A DNA stretch of 64,000 bases from Streptomyces sp. Ag109_O5-10 (GTDB lineage: Bacteria > Actinomycetota > Actinomycetes > Streptomycetales > Streptomycetaceae). Within the stretch, counting starts at the first letter, position 1. Every line of letters begins with the position of its first letter. The translations under genes were made by a program, and so were the position numbers. The stretch is from NCBI RefSeq assembly GCF_900105755.1, contig NZ_FNTQ01000001.1, positions 8,804,001 to 8,868,000 of the forward strand, read 5' to 3'. Of this stretch, positions 44,349-53,461 are shown piece after piece. The notes beneath the pieces were generated by a model that ran no database searches, was not told the DNA's origin, and was given only the letters and a program-made list of their open reading frames with translations.

Positions 44349-45155
44349 ATGGTCGTCAACAGCACTGCCCCGAAGGGGGTGTTCGCCGCCCTGCGGGTCC
44401 GTGACTACCGGATCTACTGGAGCACGGGCCTGGTGTCCGACATCGGCAGCGCCCTGCAGGGTGTCGCGCTGGACTGGTTCGTCCTGACGCTCACCCACAG
44501 CGGTACCGCGCTCGGCTGGGTCGCCGGACTCCAGTTCGCCCCGGTGCTGCTGATCGGCCTGTGGGGCGGGGTCGTCGCCGACCGGTACGACCGCCGGACC
44601 CTGCTGCTGTGGACCCAGCCGCTGTACGCGGTCCAGGCACTGGTCCTGACGGTCATCGTGTTCTCCGGCCATGCCGCCCTGTGGCTGCTGTACGTCCTGT
44701 CCTTCGCGCTCGGCTGCGTGTTCACGGTGGAGAACCCGGCACGCCTGTCCTTCGTCACCGAGCTGGTCGGCCGGGCGCTCATCCCGAAGGCGGCGGGCCT
44801 GAACATCCTGTCCCTGAACGCCGCGCGGCTGATCGGCCCGGCGATCGCCGGTGTGCTGATCGGGGCGATCGGCACCGGGTGGGTGCTCGCCCTCAACGCC
44901 GTGTCCTTCACCGTCGTCCTCGCCGGTCTGCTGTCGATCCGGCCGCGGGCGCGGGACACGCCCTTCGTGGCCCGGCCGCCCTGGACAGGGGCGGGCGCGG
45001 CGGGGCTGCGCTACGTGGCGGCCCGGCCCGAACTCGTCGGTGTCCTCACCAGCTTCGGCCTGGTCGCCACCTTCGCGGTCAACTTCCACCCACGCTGACG
45101 CTGTTCGCGGGGCGTGTCTTCGACGTCGGCTCCCGGGGCCTCGGCCTCATGAACA
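44349..45155 (+). pseudogene. Truncated, frameshifted MFS transporter
   Basis: From ATG 44349 the frame encodes an MFS transporter of the DHA2/enterobactin-exporter type (RDYRIYWSTGLVSDIGSALQ, then GGVVADRYDRRTLLL) for about 247 residues and stops at 45098. The family continuation TLFAGRVFDVGSRGLGLMNTA follows in another frame, consistent with loss of one C near 45093. The protein then breaks off about 45155 into hydrolase sequence, so at least the last third is gone. Confidence 0.65.
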
Positions 45156-45156
45156 C

Positions 45157-45405
45157 CGCACGTCCTGCCGGCCCTCGACCGGCCCGCCGTCGGCCTGGAC
45201 CTGCCCGGCCACGGCCGCTCCAGCAGGCGCGGCCGGGGCGACTACCGCCCCCCGGCGCCTGGCCGGCACGCTGGAGGAGGCCGCGCGGTCCTTCACGCCG
45301 GGCGGCGTGCCCCTCGTGGGCGCCGGGTTCGGCGCGCCGGCCGCGATCGCCCTGAAGGCGAAGTTCCCGCACAGCGTCGGGGCGCCTCTTCCTCGTCGAC
45401 GCGCC
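45157..45405 (+). pseudogene. Alpha/beta hydrolase remnant
   Basis: Pieces of an alpha/beta hydrolase appear in two frames: VLPALDRPAVGLDLPGHGRSS, then LAGTLEEAARSFTPGG and PLVGAGFGAPAAIALKAKFP with the GxGxG-like nucleophile elbow region altered, and LFLVDAP. Several deletions and frame changes separate them; both ends are missing. Confidence 0.55.
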
Positions 45406-46346
45406 ACGGTGCGCCAGGCCGCCCAGACGATCGGGATCATCCAGATCGTCAACCACGGAGTCCCCGCGGAGGTGATCACCGAATTCAACGACGGCTTCCG
45501 CCGGGTCCTCGACCTCCCCGCGAGGAGAAGGAACAGCTGGCCAGTCCCACCGGACACCCCTACCGCGGCTGGCGGCAGTGGCCCGACGACTTCGGCCGCC
45601 TCGAACTCGAACGGTTCAACGTCGGCCAGTACGACGACGCGGAAGCGGCCGAGGCCGCCGGGCTCACCCCCACGCAGGCCACCCTCTACGCCCACGCCAA
45701 CGTGTGGCCGCCGCAGGAGCCCGGCCTGCGCGCCGCGACCCGGCGCTACCAGGACGCGTTCGTGAACGTGGCCCGCCGCGTCCTCGGCCTGTACGCGCGC
45801 GTGCTGGGCGTGCCCGCCGACACCTTCCCGCTCGGCGACGACGTCTGCACGACGACGGTCGTCAACAACTACCCCAAGTGGCCGCACGACGGCGCGTCGG
45901 ACGACGAGAAACTCCTCCTCCTGGAACACGCCGACAGCTCCGCGCTCACCGTGCTCCACCAGGAGGGTGACTACGCCGGCCTCCAGGGCCGGCGTCCGGA
46001 CGGCACCTGGACCTCCGTAACGATCCGGCACGACGCCCTCCAGGTGTTCACCGGCACCCTGCTGACCAACTGGACGGACGGCAGGCTGCGCCCCGGACGG
46101 CACCGGGTGGTGGCCGGCGGCACGGTGACGCGACGCTCCTCCGCCGTCTTCGTCCACCCGGGCCTGGACACGGTCGTGGCACCCCTGCCGGCCTCCGCCG
46201 ACCCGGACGGATCCGACTTCGAACCCGTATCGGTGTGGGAGCGTGCCAGTGGCAACGTCGAGGAGTACCTGAGGGTCTTCGGCCGCCCCGAGCAACTCGC
46301 CGCCTGGCGGGAGAACCGCTCCTACGTCGCCGAAGTCACCGCGTGA
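45406..46346 (+). pseudogene. 2-oxoglutarate/Fe(II) oxygenase (IPNS-like), broken near N-terminus
   Basis: The plus strand encodes an isopenicillin-N-synthase-type dioxygenase. The N-terminal domain is AAQTIGIIQIVNHGVPAEVI; after GFRRVLDLP the frame shifts (one C short near 45514) and continues in the long frame to 46346 with PYRGWRQWPDD, the HADSSALTVLHQ iron-binding strand, GTLLTNWTDGRL, and the C-terminal HRVVAGG. The N-terminal 30-odd residues and start codon are missing. If the frameshift is a sequencing error, the gene may still be truncated. Confidence 0.62.
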
Positions 46347-46368
46347 ACCAGCCGAAGGAGACCCGCTC

Positions 46369-47184
46369 ATGACCACGTTCCCCACCGCACGGGCCGTGCG
46401 GACCACCCCGGAGGGGCTCCTGTGGGAGCCGAGCGAGCGCTGGGTGCGCGGCCGCAGGGGTGACGTCACGGTCGTCGACAGCCGCCACCCCGTCCTCGTC
46501 TGGGAGCCGGGAGTTCCCGTACCGCTGTACGCGTTCCCCCGTGCGGAGGTACGCGAGGAACTGCTCCGGCCGGCGAAGAACCCGCCGACCGGTACCCACA
46601 CCGGCTCGCGGATCTTCTACGACGTCGAGGTCGACGGCGAACTGCTCGAGAACGCCGCCTGGACCTTCCCGGCCGCCGACCTGGCCGACCACATCGCCTT
46701 CGAGTGGTTCCCGCGCGTCGGGCGGGGCCTGGACCACTGGTACGAGGAGGAGGAAGAGATCTTCGTCCACCCCCGTGACCCGCACAAGCGGGTCGACGCC
46801 ATCCCCAGCAGCCGGCACCTCGTGGTCGAGATCGACGGCACGGTCGTCGCGGACACCCGCCGTCCGGTCCTGCTCTTCGAGACCGGCCTGCCCACCCGCT
46901 ACTACGTCCCGCGCGAGGACGTCCGCCTCGACCTGCTCGAAGCCACCGACCACCACACCGGCTGCCCGTACAAGGGCACCGCCGAGTACTGGTCGTGGCG
47001 CGGCGAGGCCGACGTCCCGCCCAACGTCGTCTGGAGTTACCCGGACCCGCTGCCCGCGGTCGGAGCCGTCGAGGGGCTCCTCGCCTTCTACAACGAGGCC
47101 GTCGACATCACCGTCGACGGCGAACGGTTGGCGCGCCCCGTCACCCACTTCACCAAGGCGCTCGTGGAGCAGCAGCGCGCCTGA
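46369..47184 (+). CDS. Tandem DUF427 protein
   Basis: A 271-residue protein with two DUF427 domains: RWVRGRRGDVTVVDSRHPVLV... in the first half, and HLVVEIDGTVVADTRRPVLLF with TGLPTRYYVPREDVRLDLL in the second, ending CPYKGTAEYWSWRGE. The family binds or modifies an unknown small molecule and is common in actinomycetes and fungi. ATG 46369 has AAGGAG eight bases upstream. It follows the broken oxygenase by 22 bases. Confidence 0.85.
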   Translation: MTTFPTARAVRTTPEGLLWEPSERWVRGRRGDVTVVDSRHPVLVWEPGVPVPLYAFPRAEVREELLRPAKNPPTGTHTGSRIFYDVEVDGELLENAAWTFPAADLADHIAFEWFPRVGRGLDHWYEEEEEIFVHPRDPHKRVDAIPSSRHLVVEIDGTVVADTRRPVLLFETGLPTRYYVPREDVRLDLLEATDHHTGCPYKGTAEYWSWRGEADVPPNVVWSYPDPLPAVGAVEGLLAFYNEAVDITVDGERLARPVTHFTKALVEQQRA

Positions 47185-47314
47185 CGGGCAACGACCGCCG
47201 CCGTCCGGACGGACCACCTCGGTGCACGGCCGGCCGCGCCGCGACGGGGCCCGGCATGTCACCCGACAGCCAGGCCCCGTCGGTCGTGCTGCGACGCCCG
47301 CTCACGGGCGGCCG

Positions 47315-47464
47315 ATGTTTCCGCAATGTGAGGGCTGTCCGGAACGTATCGACCGGCGGCGTGGACCTCCGCTCAACTCACTTTCCCTGACCCCGCGCAC
47401 GGATCCGACCCGGAGGCGCCACATCGACCTGGCGCACGTCTCCAGCGCGTTCTGTCGTCGTTGA
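47315..47464 (+). CDS. Cys-containing leader peptide 2
   Basis: A 49-residue frame ending TRRRHIDLAHVSSAFCRR, the same core as the other leaders. It also holds CEGC near the start. It lies 423 bases ahead of the flavoprotein remnant, a long distance. An internal start is possible. Confidence 0.6.
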   Translation: MFPQCEGCPERIDRRRGPPLNSLSLTPRTDPTRRRHIDLAHVSSAFCRR

Positions 47465-47887
47465 TCCGGAAGACGTGTCGCTGATCCGCTGAGCGGATCA
47501 CGACATCGGCCGGCCTGAGCCCGGCGCCTACGTCCGGAAGGGCCGGCGCGCGGTGTCCGCCCCAGCGGTGTCCCTCTCGCGGTATCGCGCCGACCGCCGC
47601 CCGCACGCGTGCTTCGTCCTTCCGGCTCCCGGACGCCCCGGGGCAGTGAGCAGGGGCCGGCCCCGACACCGCCGAGGGTCCTGCCGTCGAACCCTCGCGT
47701 CGCGACCGGCCCGGGCACCCGCCCCGCATCCGTCCCACCGCCGCTCGTCCCCCGATCACCCGCCCCTCAGCAACCGTCAGTGCGCCCCGTCCTGGAGAGG
47801 GACCTCCCCATGCCTCGGTATCGGCCGGAGAACGGCGGTCCGGCGTGCGGACGAACTGTGCTCGGGTCGAGGGAAGGAACGCATGCC
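47465..47887. other. Intergenic region after leader 2
   Basis: 423 bases with no supported gene; only shadow frames of high Arg/Pro content. GAGGGAAGGAA directly precedes the next start. Confidence 0.35.
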
Positions 47888-48481
47888 ATGACGAGTCCCG
47901 AATCCGAACAGACCCTGACCGGTGACGTGTTGGTGATCGGCGGCGGGCCGGCCGGCACCTGGTCCGCGATCGAGGCCGCCCAGGCCGGGGCCGGTGTCGT
48001 CCTGGCCGACAAGGGCTACACGGGTGCGAACGGCGCGACCGCGTCGGTCGGCACCGGCATCTGGTACGTCGACGACGTCCCCGAGCTGCGCGAGGCCGCC
48101 ATGGCGAGCAGGGAGGGCCTGGGCGGGTTTCTCGCCGACCGGGACTGGATGGCCCGGGTCCTCGACGAGACCCACGCCCGCATGGACGAGCTGGCCCGGG
48201 TGCAGCGTTACCCCTTCCCCGTCGACGCCCGGGGCCGTCAGCTCCGCGGTGACCTCCAAGGTCCCGAGTACATGCGCCGGCAGCGGATCCGCGTGCAGCG
48301 CCTGGGCGTACGCATCCTCGACCGCACTCCGGCGCTGGAGCTGCTGGTCGATGCCGACGCGGTCGTGTCGGGCGCGCGGGCGGTGGAGCGTACGACCGGG
48401 GAGAGCGTCCGCGAACTCGGCTGGGGCAAGGGCCGGGCACTCGGCGCTCGCAGTGCGGTCGGCCCCCGGTACCCGGACTGA
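47888..48481 (+). pseudogene. Truncated FAD flavoprotein (fumarate reductase/APS reductase-like)
   Basis: From ATG 47888 the frame gives an FAD-binding domain of the succinate dehydrogenase/fumarate reductase flavoprotein type: GDVLVIGGGPAGTWSAIEAA, then ADKGYTGANGATASVGTGIWY. Full-length relatives have about 500-550 residues; this stops after 197, and its last 30 residues are unrelated. It is a 3'-truncated gene behind a sulfur-type leader peptide. Confidence 0.6.
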
Positions 48482-48516
48482 GAACCGGCGCCGGCCCTGC
48501 CGACGTTGACGTGCCG

Positions 48517-48888
48517 TCACGGCTGACCGAAGGTGCGCAGGGCCAGTTCCGTGCGCAGCCGGGTCAGCCGGTCGATCTCGGCGTCGAGGGCCGCGAGCCT
48601 GCGGACGATCACCCCGGAGCCGGGCCGGTCGCTGTCGGGGTGGCCGCACCGCCCCGGCGGGAGTTCGCCGAGCAGGGCGAGCCGGTCGGTGAGACTGCGC
48701 AGGTCCTCGACGGTGAGGCCGAGCGCCAGCAGTTCACGGATGACACGGACTCTGGCCACCTCGTCGGGCCCGTACTCACGTTGCCCGGCGGCTGTGCGCC
48801 GCGGTGGCGGCAGCAGCCCCCGTTCCTCGTAGAACCGCAGTGCCCGCGGGGTGGTCCCCGCGGCTGCAGCCGCGTCCCCGATCCGCAT
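48517..48888 (-). CDS. MerR-family transcriptional regulator
   Basis: A 123-residue protein with the MerR helix-turn-helix (MRIGDAAAAAGTTPRALRFY, then EERGLLPPPRRTAAGQREYG) and a short coiled-coil dimerisation helix. A Cys (RCGHP) sits in the effector region. ATG 48888 is preferred; GTG 48894 is two codons upstream. It lies 50 bases from the reductase gene start on the same strand and may control it. Confidence 0.85.
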   Translation of the reverse strand: MRIGDAAAAAGTTPRALRFYEERGLLPPPRRTAAGQREYGPDEVARVRVIRELLALGLTVEDLRSLTDRLALLGELPPGRCGHPDSDRPGSGVIVRRLAALDAEIDRLTRLRTELALRTFGQP

Positions 48889-48937
48889 GTCCACCCCCGA
48901 GCCTCGGCCTCTGCCGCCGCGACCGCGCGCCTGCGCG

Positions 48938-49972
48938 TCACCGTGGCGGCAACTCCACGACGACGGTTCCGAAGTGCTGCCCCTCCAACAGTTCCCGCAA
49001 CGCCCGAGGGGCGCGATCCATGCCCGGGATCCGTGCCTGAGGGAAGGTGATGTCGCCGGAGCGCAGCCAGTCCCCGAAGCGCCTGGTCCACTCCGCCGCG
49101 ACGTCGGGATGGTCCTGTCCGCTGTAGCCGTGCAGCGAGACGCCCTGGCCGACCAGGCGGAAGGTGTCGATCTCCGTGGGTGAACTGCCACCGCCGCGGT
49201 TCGGCGACAGCTGTCCCGACAGCGCGCCCACCAGGGCGAAGCGGGCGCCCCGGCGCGCGGTGCGCACAGCCGCCGTGAGCTGCTCACCGCCGACGTTGTC
49301 CACGAGTACGTCGATGCCGTCCGGTGCCGCCGCGGCCAGTTGCTCGTCGAAGGGCCGGTTCCCGGGCACCACGACCGCGTCGTAGCCCAGTTCGGCCCGC
49401 AGCCGCTCGGCCTTGGCCGGCGACCGGGTGCTCCCGATGACCCTGCCGGCCCCCAGCAGCCGGGCGATCTGGCCGGCCAGCGTACCCACGGCTCCGGCCG
49501 CTCCCGTGACGAACACCGTGTCGCCTGGGCGGACTTCGGTGAGCCGGGTCAACGCCCCGTAGGCGGCCGAACCGGACGAGAGGTGGGCGACCGGGTCGGG
49601 CAGGAGGTCGCCGAGTGTGGTGCAGTCCGTCGCCGCGACCAGTGCGTACTCGCGCCACCCGAGCAGGTGCGTGACCTTGTCCCCCGGACGCAGCGGACCG
49701 CCGGGCCCGGCCGCGACGACCTCACCCACCGCGGGGCCGTACAGAGCGTCACCGGGGTGGATGCGGGGCAGCGGCATGCCGTCGGCCTCGTCCCCGACGA
49801 GCGTGCGCAGTCCGGGAAAGACCAGGAAGTACTGGTTCCTGACGAGGACTTGTCCAGGCCCGGGGTGAGGGAGCGGCCTTGGCGTGATCGTGAGGTGTTC
49901 GGGTCCGGGCAGTCCGCCGGGTGTGGCGGTCAGCAGGATCTCGCGGGACGTCGAGGGCAGCTCGGCGGGCAT
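48938..49972 (-). CDS. Zinc-independent MDR-family NADP oxidoreductase
   Basis: A 344-residue medium-chain reductase of the leukotriene-B4-dehydrogenase/curcumin-reductase type: GDTVFVTGAAGAVGTLAGQIA, GSTRSPAKAERL, DVLVDNVGGEQL. It lacks zinc ligands. It would reduce enones or similar electrophiles using NADPH. ATG 49972 has AGGAG eight bases upstream. Confidence 0.88.
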   Translation of the reverse strand: MPAELPSTSREILLTATPGGLPGPEHLTITPRPLPHPGPGQVLVRNQYFLVFPGLRTLVGDEADGMPLPRIHPGDALYGPAVGEVVAAGPGGPLRPGDKVTHLLGWREYALVAATDCTTLGDLLPDPVAHLSSGSAAYGALTRLTEVRPGDTVFVTGAAGAVGTLAGQIARLLGAGRVIGSTRSPAKAERLRAELGYDAVVVPGNRPFDEQLAAAAPDGIDVLVDNVGGEQLTAAVRTARRGARFALVGALSGQLSPNRGGGSSPTEIDTFRLVGQGVSLHGYSGQDHPDVAAEWTRRFGDWLRSGDITFPQARIPGMDRAPRALRELLEGQHFGTVVVELPPR

Positions 49973-50181
49973 GTCGGGGCTCCTGAACGGGTTCCGGGGG
50001 GGTGAGCGAGGGCCCGGACAGCCGGACGGTCGGGCTGCCGGAGCGCAGAACCTAACCCCTGACGCGTACGTCAAGGGCAAGCCGGTCGCGCTGCCCCTCG
50101 ACGGCGCCACGAACCGAATCCACCACCGTGGAGGGGTGTTCGACGAGCCGGACACCCTGTCATGCCGACCCGAAGGCTCCG

Positions 50182-50210
50182 TTGACACCCTGCGCTCCGC
50201 GTGCTTGCAT
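50182..50210 (+). promoter_or_regulatory. Sigma-70-type promoter for leader 3
   Basis: TTGACA (50182-50187), a 17-base spacer, and TTGCAT (50205-50210). The ATG of leader 3 at 50217 is exactly where transcription should begin, so the transcript may be leaderless. Confidence 0.55.
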
Positions 50211-50216
50211 CCCGCC

Positions 50217-50300
50217 ATGCCGTCGCTGGAGCCTCTGACCCGCCGCCGCGCCGTGGACCTCGTCCGGGTCGCCGCCGCGCTGTGTCGGACGAGCGGCTGA
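50217..50300 (+). CDS. Cys-containing leader peptide 3
   Basis: A 27-residue frame: MPSLEP then LTRRRAVDLVRVAAALC and RTSG. It shares the RRxxDLxRxxxxxC core of the other leaders. There is no ribosome binding site; the promoter position suggests a leaderless start. It lies 140 bases ahead of the sulfite-oxidase-like gene. Confidence 0.72.
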   Translation: MPSLEPLTRRRAVDLVRVAAALCRTSG

Positions 50301-50440
50301 TCGCCCCCTCCGCTCGCTGACCGCTCTTTCAGCCGCCAGTCCGGCACGCCCGGTCGTACCGGCTGCCGCCGGGTGCCCCGGCCCCGGCCCCTCGTCGCAC
50401 CCTGCCGCGCTCCTCCGCCCTCTCATGACGAGGACCCGCC

Positions 50441-51715
50441 ATGTCTGCTGCCACTCCCTCCGGTCACCGCCACGAAACCGACTACGACCGCCGGAGGCTG
50501 CGCCAGTGGCTCGCCGGTGAGGCCAGAGCCGACGGGGTCACCCGCCGCCGGCTGCTCACCCTGCTCGCCGCCACCGCCGCCGGGACGGCACTCGGGAGTT
50601 CCCGCTCCGCCCGCGCCGCCGTCGCCGGAATCGTCAAGCCGCTGCCGCCCGAGTGGTTCATCGAGCGCGGCACCAACGCCGAGACCCGCTGGGAGGCACT
50701 GCGCGGGACCGGTCACCACACCCCCAACGAGCTGTTCTTCGTGCGCAACCACACCGCCACCCCCGTCCTGGACGCCGGTGACTGGCGACTGCGGCTGTGG
50801 GGGAGCGGACTGCGCGGCAGCCCGGGCGAGGACCGGTCGGTGGAGTTCGGGTACGACGACCTGCGCGCCCTGCCGGCCGTCACCCGGACCGCCTTCGTCG
50901 AGTGCGCCGGCAACGGCCGCTCCTACTACACGACCCAGCAGGGCGAGACCGTCACCGGCACCGCGTGGACCCTGGGCGCGGTCGGGGTCGCACGCTGGCG
51001 CGGGGTGCGCCTCGCCGACGTGCTGCGCAGGGCCGGGCTCTCCCACGACGCCGTGGACGTGCAGCCGCGCGGCCTGGACGCCGAGTACGTCAGCGGCGGC
51101 GAGAACCTCGGCCGGGTCCGCCGTCCACTGCCGTTGGCCAAGGCACTGGACGACGTACTGCTCGCGTACGAGATGAACGGTGAGCGGCTTCCGTACGACC
51201 ACGGGTATCCGGTGCGGGTGCTGGTGCCCTCCTGGGTGGGGATCGCGTCGATCAAGTGGGTCGGCGACATCGAGGTGTCCGCCGAGCCGCTCTACTCGCC
51301 CTGGAACACCACCTTCTACCGCCTGTTCGGCCCCGCCTACCCGCAGGGCGGCAGCGCACCGCTCACCCGGCAGGCGACGAAGAGCGCCTTCGAGCTCGCC
51401 GACGGGGCCACGTTCACGGCGGGGCACCGGCACGTACTGCACGGACGGTCGTGGTCGGGTGCGGGCGCCGTCGCCCGGGTCGACATCAGCACCGACGGCG
51501 GGACGAGCTGGCGCCGTGCCCGCCTGCGCGACCGGCCCCGCGCCGGTACCTGGACCCGCTGGTCCTTCGACTGGCACCCCGAGGAACCCGGCGCAACCCA
51601 GCTGCTGGCCCGGGCCACCGACACCGCCGGCCGCTCTCAGCCGGACGCCGCCGTGCCCAACACACAGGGCTACCTGTTCGACGCGGTGGTACGGCATCCG
51701 GTGAGCGTGGTGTGA
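50441..51715 (+). CDS. Sulfite oxidase-like molybdopterin oxidoreductase
   Basis: A 424-residue exported enzyme. It has a twin-arginine-type signal (TRRRLLTLLAATAAGTALG), the molybdopterin-binding domain with the Mo-ligating Cys155 in FVECAGNGRS, and the C-terminal Mo-co dimerisation domain (VDISTDGGTSWRRARL). The family oxidises sulfite or reduces S-/N-oxides such as methionine sulfoxide. A heme or transmembrane partner is not adjacent. Leader peptide 3 precedes it. Confidence 0.88.
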   Translation: MSAATPSGHRHETDYDRRRLRQWLAGEARADGVTRRRLLTLLAATAAGTALGSSRSARAAVAGIVKPLPPEWFIERGTNAETRWEALRGTGHHTPNELFFVRNHTATPVLDAGDWRLRLWGSGLRGSPGEDRSVEFGYDDLRALPAVTRTAFVECAGNGRSYYTTQQGETVTGTAWTLGAVGVARWRGVRLADVLRRAGLSHDAVDVQPRGLDAEYVSGGENLGRVRRPLPLAKALDDVLLAYEMNGERLPYDHGYPVRVLVPSWVGIASIKWVGDIEVSAEPLYSPWNTTFYRLFGPAYPQGGSAPLTRQATKSAFELADGATFTAGHRHVLHGRSWSGAGAVARVDISTDGGTSWRRARLRDRPRAGTWTRWSFDWHPEEPGATQLLARATDTAGRSQPDAAVPNTQGYLFDAVVRHPVSVV

Positions 51716-51866
51716 CGGCTCGCCGCCCGGCCTTCTGATCCGGCGACGTGGAAAGTGCGCTCTTGTCATGACAGGACGGGACGGCGGACTCTGGCAGCAG
51801 GCACAGCGGTACGCGTACCGGACGTCGGATCCCCGACGACCCTGAGGCGGCTCAGGAGGCTCCCGG

Positions 51867-53147
51867 ATGTCGGTTTCACCGGAGTGTGGCGTTGATGGCC
51901 CTGCCGTCACCGAACAACAGGCGGAGGCGCTGGTCGAGGGAGTCTGTTTCAAGACGGGCCCGCCGCGCAGCGTCGGCGTCGAAGTGGAGTGGCTCGTCCA
52001 CCGGGAGCGCGCGCCGCACGAGCCCGTGGGCCGGGAGGAACTGGCGGCGGCCCACGCCGACCTGCGCGACCTCCCGCTGACGTCCGGGCTGAGCATCGAG
52101 CCCGGCGGCCAGGTGGAGCTGAGTTCCCGGCCGGCCCCGTCGCTGGCCGCGTGCGTCTCGGAGGTCTCCGCCGATCTCGACGCGGTGCGCACCGCACTCC
52201 ACGAGCACGGTCTGGCCCTGGCCGGCATGGGCGTCGATCCCTGGCAGCGGCCTCGCCGCTTCCTGCGGGAGCGGCGCTACGACGCGATGGAGGCCTGTCT
52301 CGACCGCACGGGCCGGGCGGGGCGCACCCTGATGTGCACGTCGGCCTCCGTCCAGGTCTGCCTCGACGGCGGACGGGAGGAGCCCGGTGTCATGGGATTC
52401 GCGCGCCGCTGGTGGCTGGCGCACCACCTGGGCGCGGTCCTGGTCGCGGTGTTCGCGAACTCGCCCATGGCCGAAGGCCGCCCCACGGGCTGGCTGTCCA
52501 CCCGGCAGCTGATGTGGGCGGAACTCGATCCGGGACGGGCCGGCGGTCCCTCCCTGTCCCACGATCCCCGGCACGCCTGGGTCCGGCGGGTCCTCGACGC
52601 GCCGGTGATGTGCGTACGCCGGGACGGCCCCTGGGAGGTGCCGGACGGGGTGAGCTTCCGCGAGTGGACCCGCTCGCGCACCATGCGCCCGCCGACCCAC
52701 GCGGACCTCGAGTACCACATCAGCACACTGTTCCCGCCGGTCAGGCCGCGCGGACACCTGGAACTGCGCATGATCGACGCACAGCCGGGCGACGACGGGT
52801 GGATCGTGCCGCTCGCGGTGGTCACGGCCCTGTTCGACGACCCGGGCGCCGCCGCGATCGCGAACCGGGCCGTGACACCCCTGGCCGAGCGCGGCGCCGG
52901 TGCCCCGGCGCCGCACAATCCGCTGTGGACCGCCGCGGCCCGCCACGGGCTCGCCGACCCGGGACTCAGGCGTGCCGCGGTGACCTGTTTCGCCGCGGCG
53001 CTGGACGCCCTGCCGCGACTGGGCGCGAGCACCGGGGTCGTGGCCGCCGTCGCGGCCTACGCCGACCGCTACGTCGCACGCGGTCGCTGCCCGGCCGACG
53101 ACGTACTCGACCGGGAGGCGCCCGCACGGCTGCGAGCGGAACGGTGA
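51867..53147 (+). CDS. egtA: Glutamate-cysteine ligase, EgtA-type
   Basis: A 426-residue GCS2-type ligase: VGVEVEWLVH, the GLSIEPGGQVELSS substrate loop, GMGVDPWQRPRR, and HLELRMIDAQP. This is the EgtA type, making gamma-glutamylcysteine for ergothioneine. The usual egtB-egtC-egtD-egtE genes are not next to it here. ATG 51867 has GGAGG seven bases upstream. Confidence 0.85.
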   Translation: MSVSPECGVDGPAVTEQQAEALVEGVCFKTGPPRSVGVEVEWLVHRERAPHEPVGREELAAAHADLRDLPLTSGLSIEPGGQVELSSRPAPSLAACVSEVSADLDAVRTALHEHGLALAGMGVDPWQRPRRFLRERRYDAMEACLDRTGRAGRTLMCTSASVQVCLDGGREEPGVMGFARRWWLAHHLGAVLVAVFANSPMAEGRPTGWLSTRQLMWAELDPGRAGGPSLSHDPRHAWVRRVLDAPVMCVRRDGPWEVPDGVSFREWTRSRTMRPPTHADLEYHISTLFPPVRPRGHLELRMIDAQPGDDGWIVPLAVVTALFDDPGAAAIANRAVTPLAERGAGAPAPHNPLWTAAARHGLADPGLRRAAVTCFAAALDALPRLGASTGVVAAVAAYADRYVARGRCPADDVLDREAPARLRAER

Positions 53148-53242
53148 GCCGCGCCCCGGTGTTGCCCGAGGAGTGTCAGAGGCGGTCAAGACGCCAGGGG
53201 GGCGCGAGAGTTCGGGCCGCGCGTTGTGCTCCGTGGCGATTT

Positions 53243-53284
53243 CGTGGCGCTTGCGAGGGACGACGTGGCGCTTCCGTGGGACGA
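53243..53284 (+). repeat. 21-bp tandem direct repeat
   Basis: CGTGGCGCTTgCGaGGGACG (variable bases in lower case) occurs at 53243-53263 and again at 53264-53284, differing at two positions; a partial copy of 11 bases precedes them. Confidence 0.6.
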
Positions 53285-53401
53285 CCTCTGCCCGGTGCGC
53301 CGACCGAACAGGGAAGGGCGCTGCGTGTGTGCCTACGGATTCACGTGCTCGTGTGCGCGGGGCCCCAGGTCGGCTGAGCCGGGCGGGGCGTTCGGCCGCC
53401 G

Positions 53402-53438
53402 CGCCGACGGACCGGCACCGGGTGCCGGTCCGTCGGCG
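53402..53438. terminator. Long perfect hairpin after the LLM operon
   Basis: A 17-base perfect stem (CGCCGACGGACCGGCAC with GTGCCGGTCCGTCGGCG) and a three-base loop, 23 bases past the stop at 53462. It terminates the minus-strand LLM operon. Confidence 0.7.
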
Positions 53439-53461
53439 GCGGGGTCCCGTCGCCGAGGGGC

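Larger units (their letters stand above)
53148..53461. other. Intergenic region with tandem repeat and terminator
   Basis: 314 bases between convergent genes. It holds a 21-base tandem duplication (53243-53284) and a long hairpin (53402-53438). No gene seen. Confidence 0.5.
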
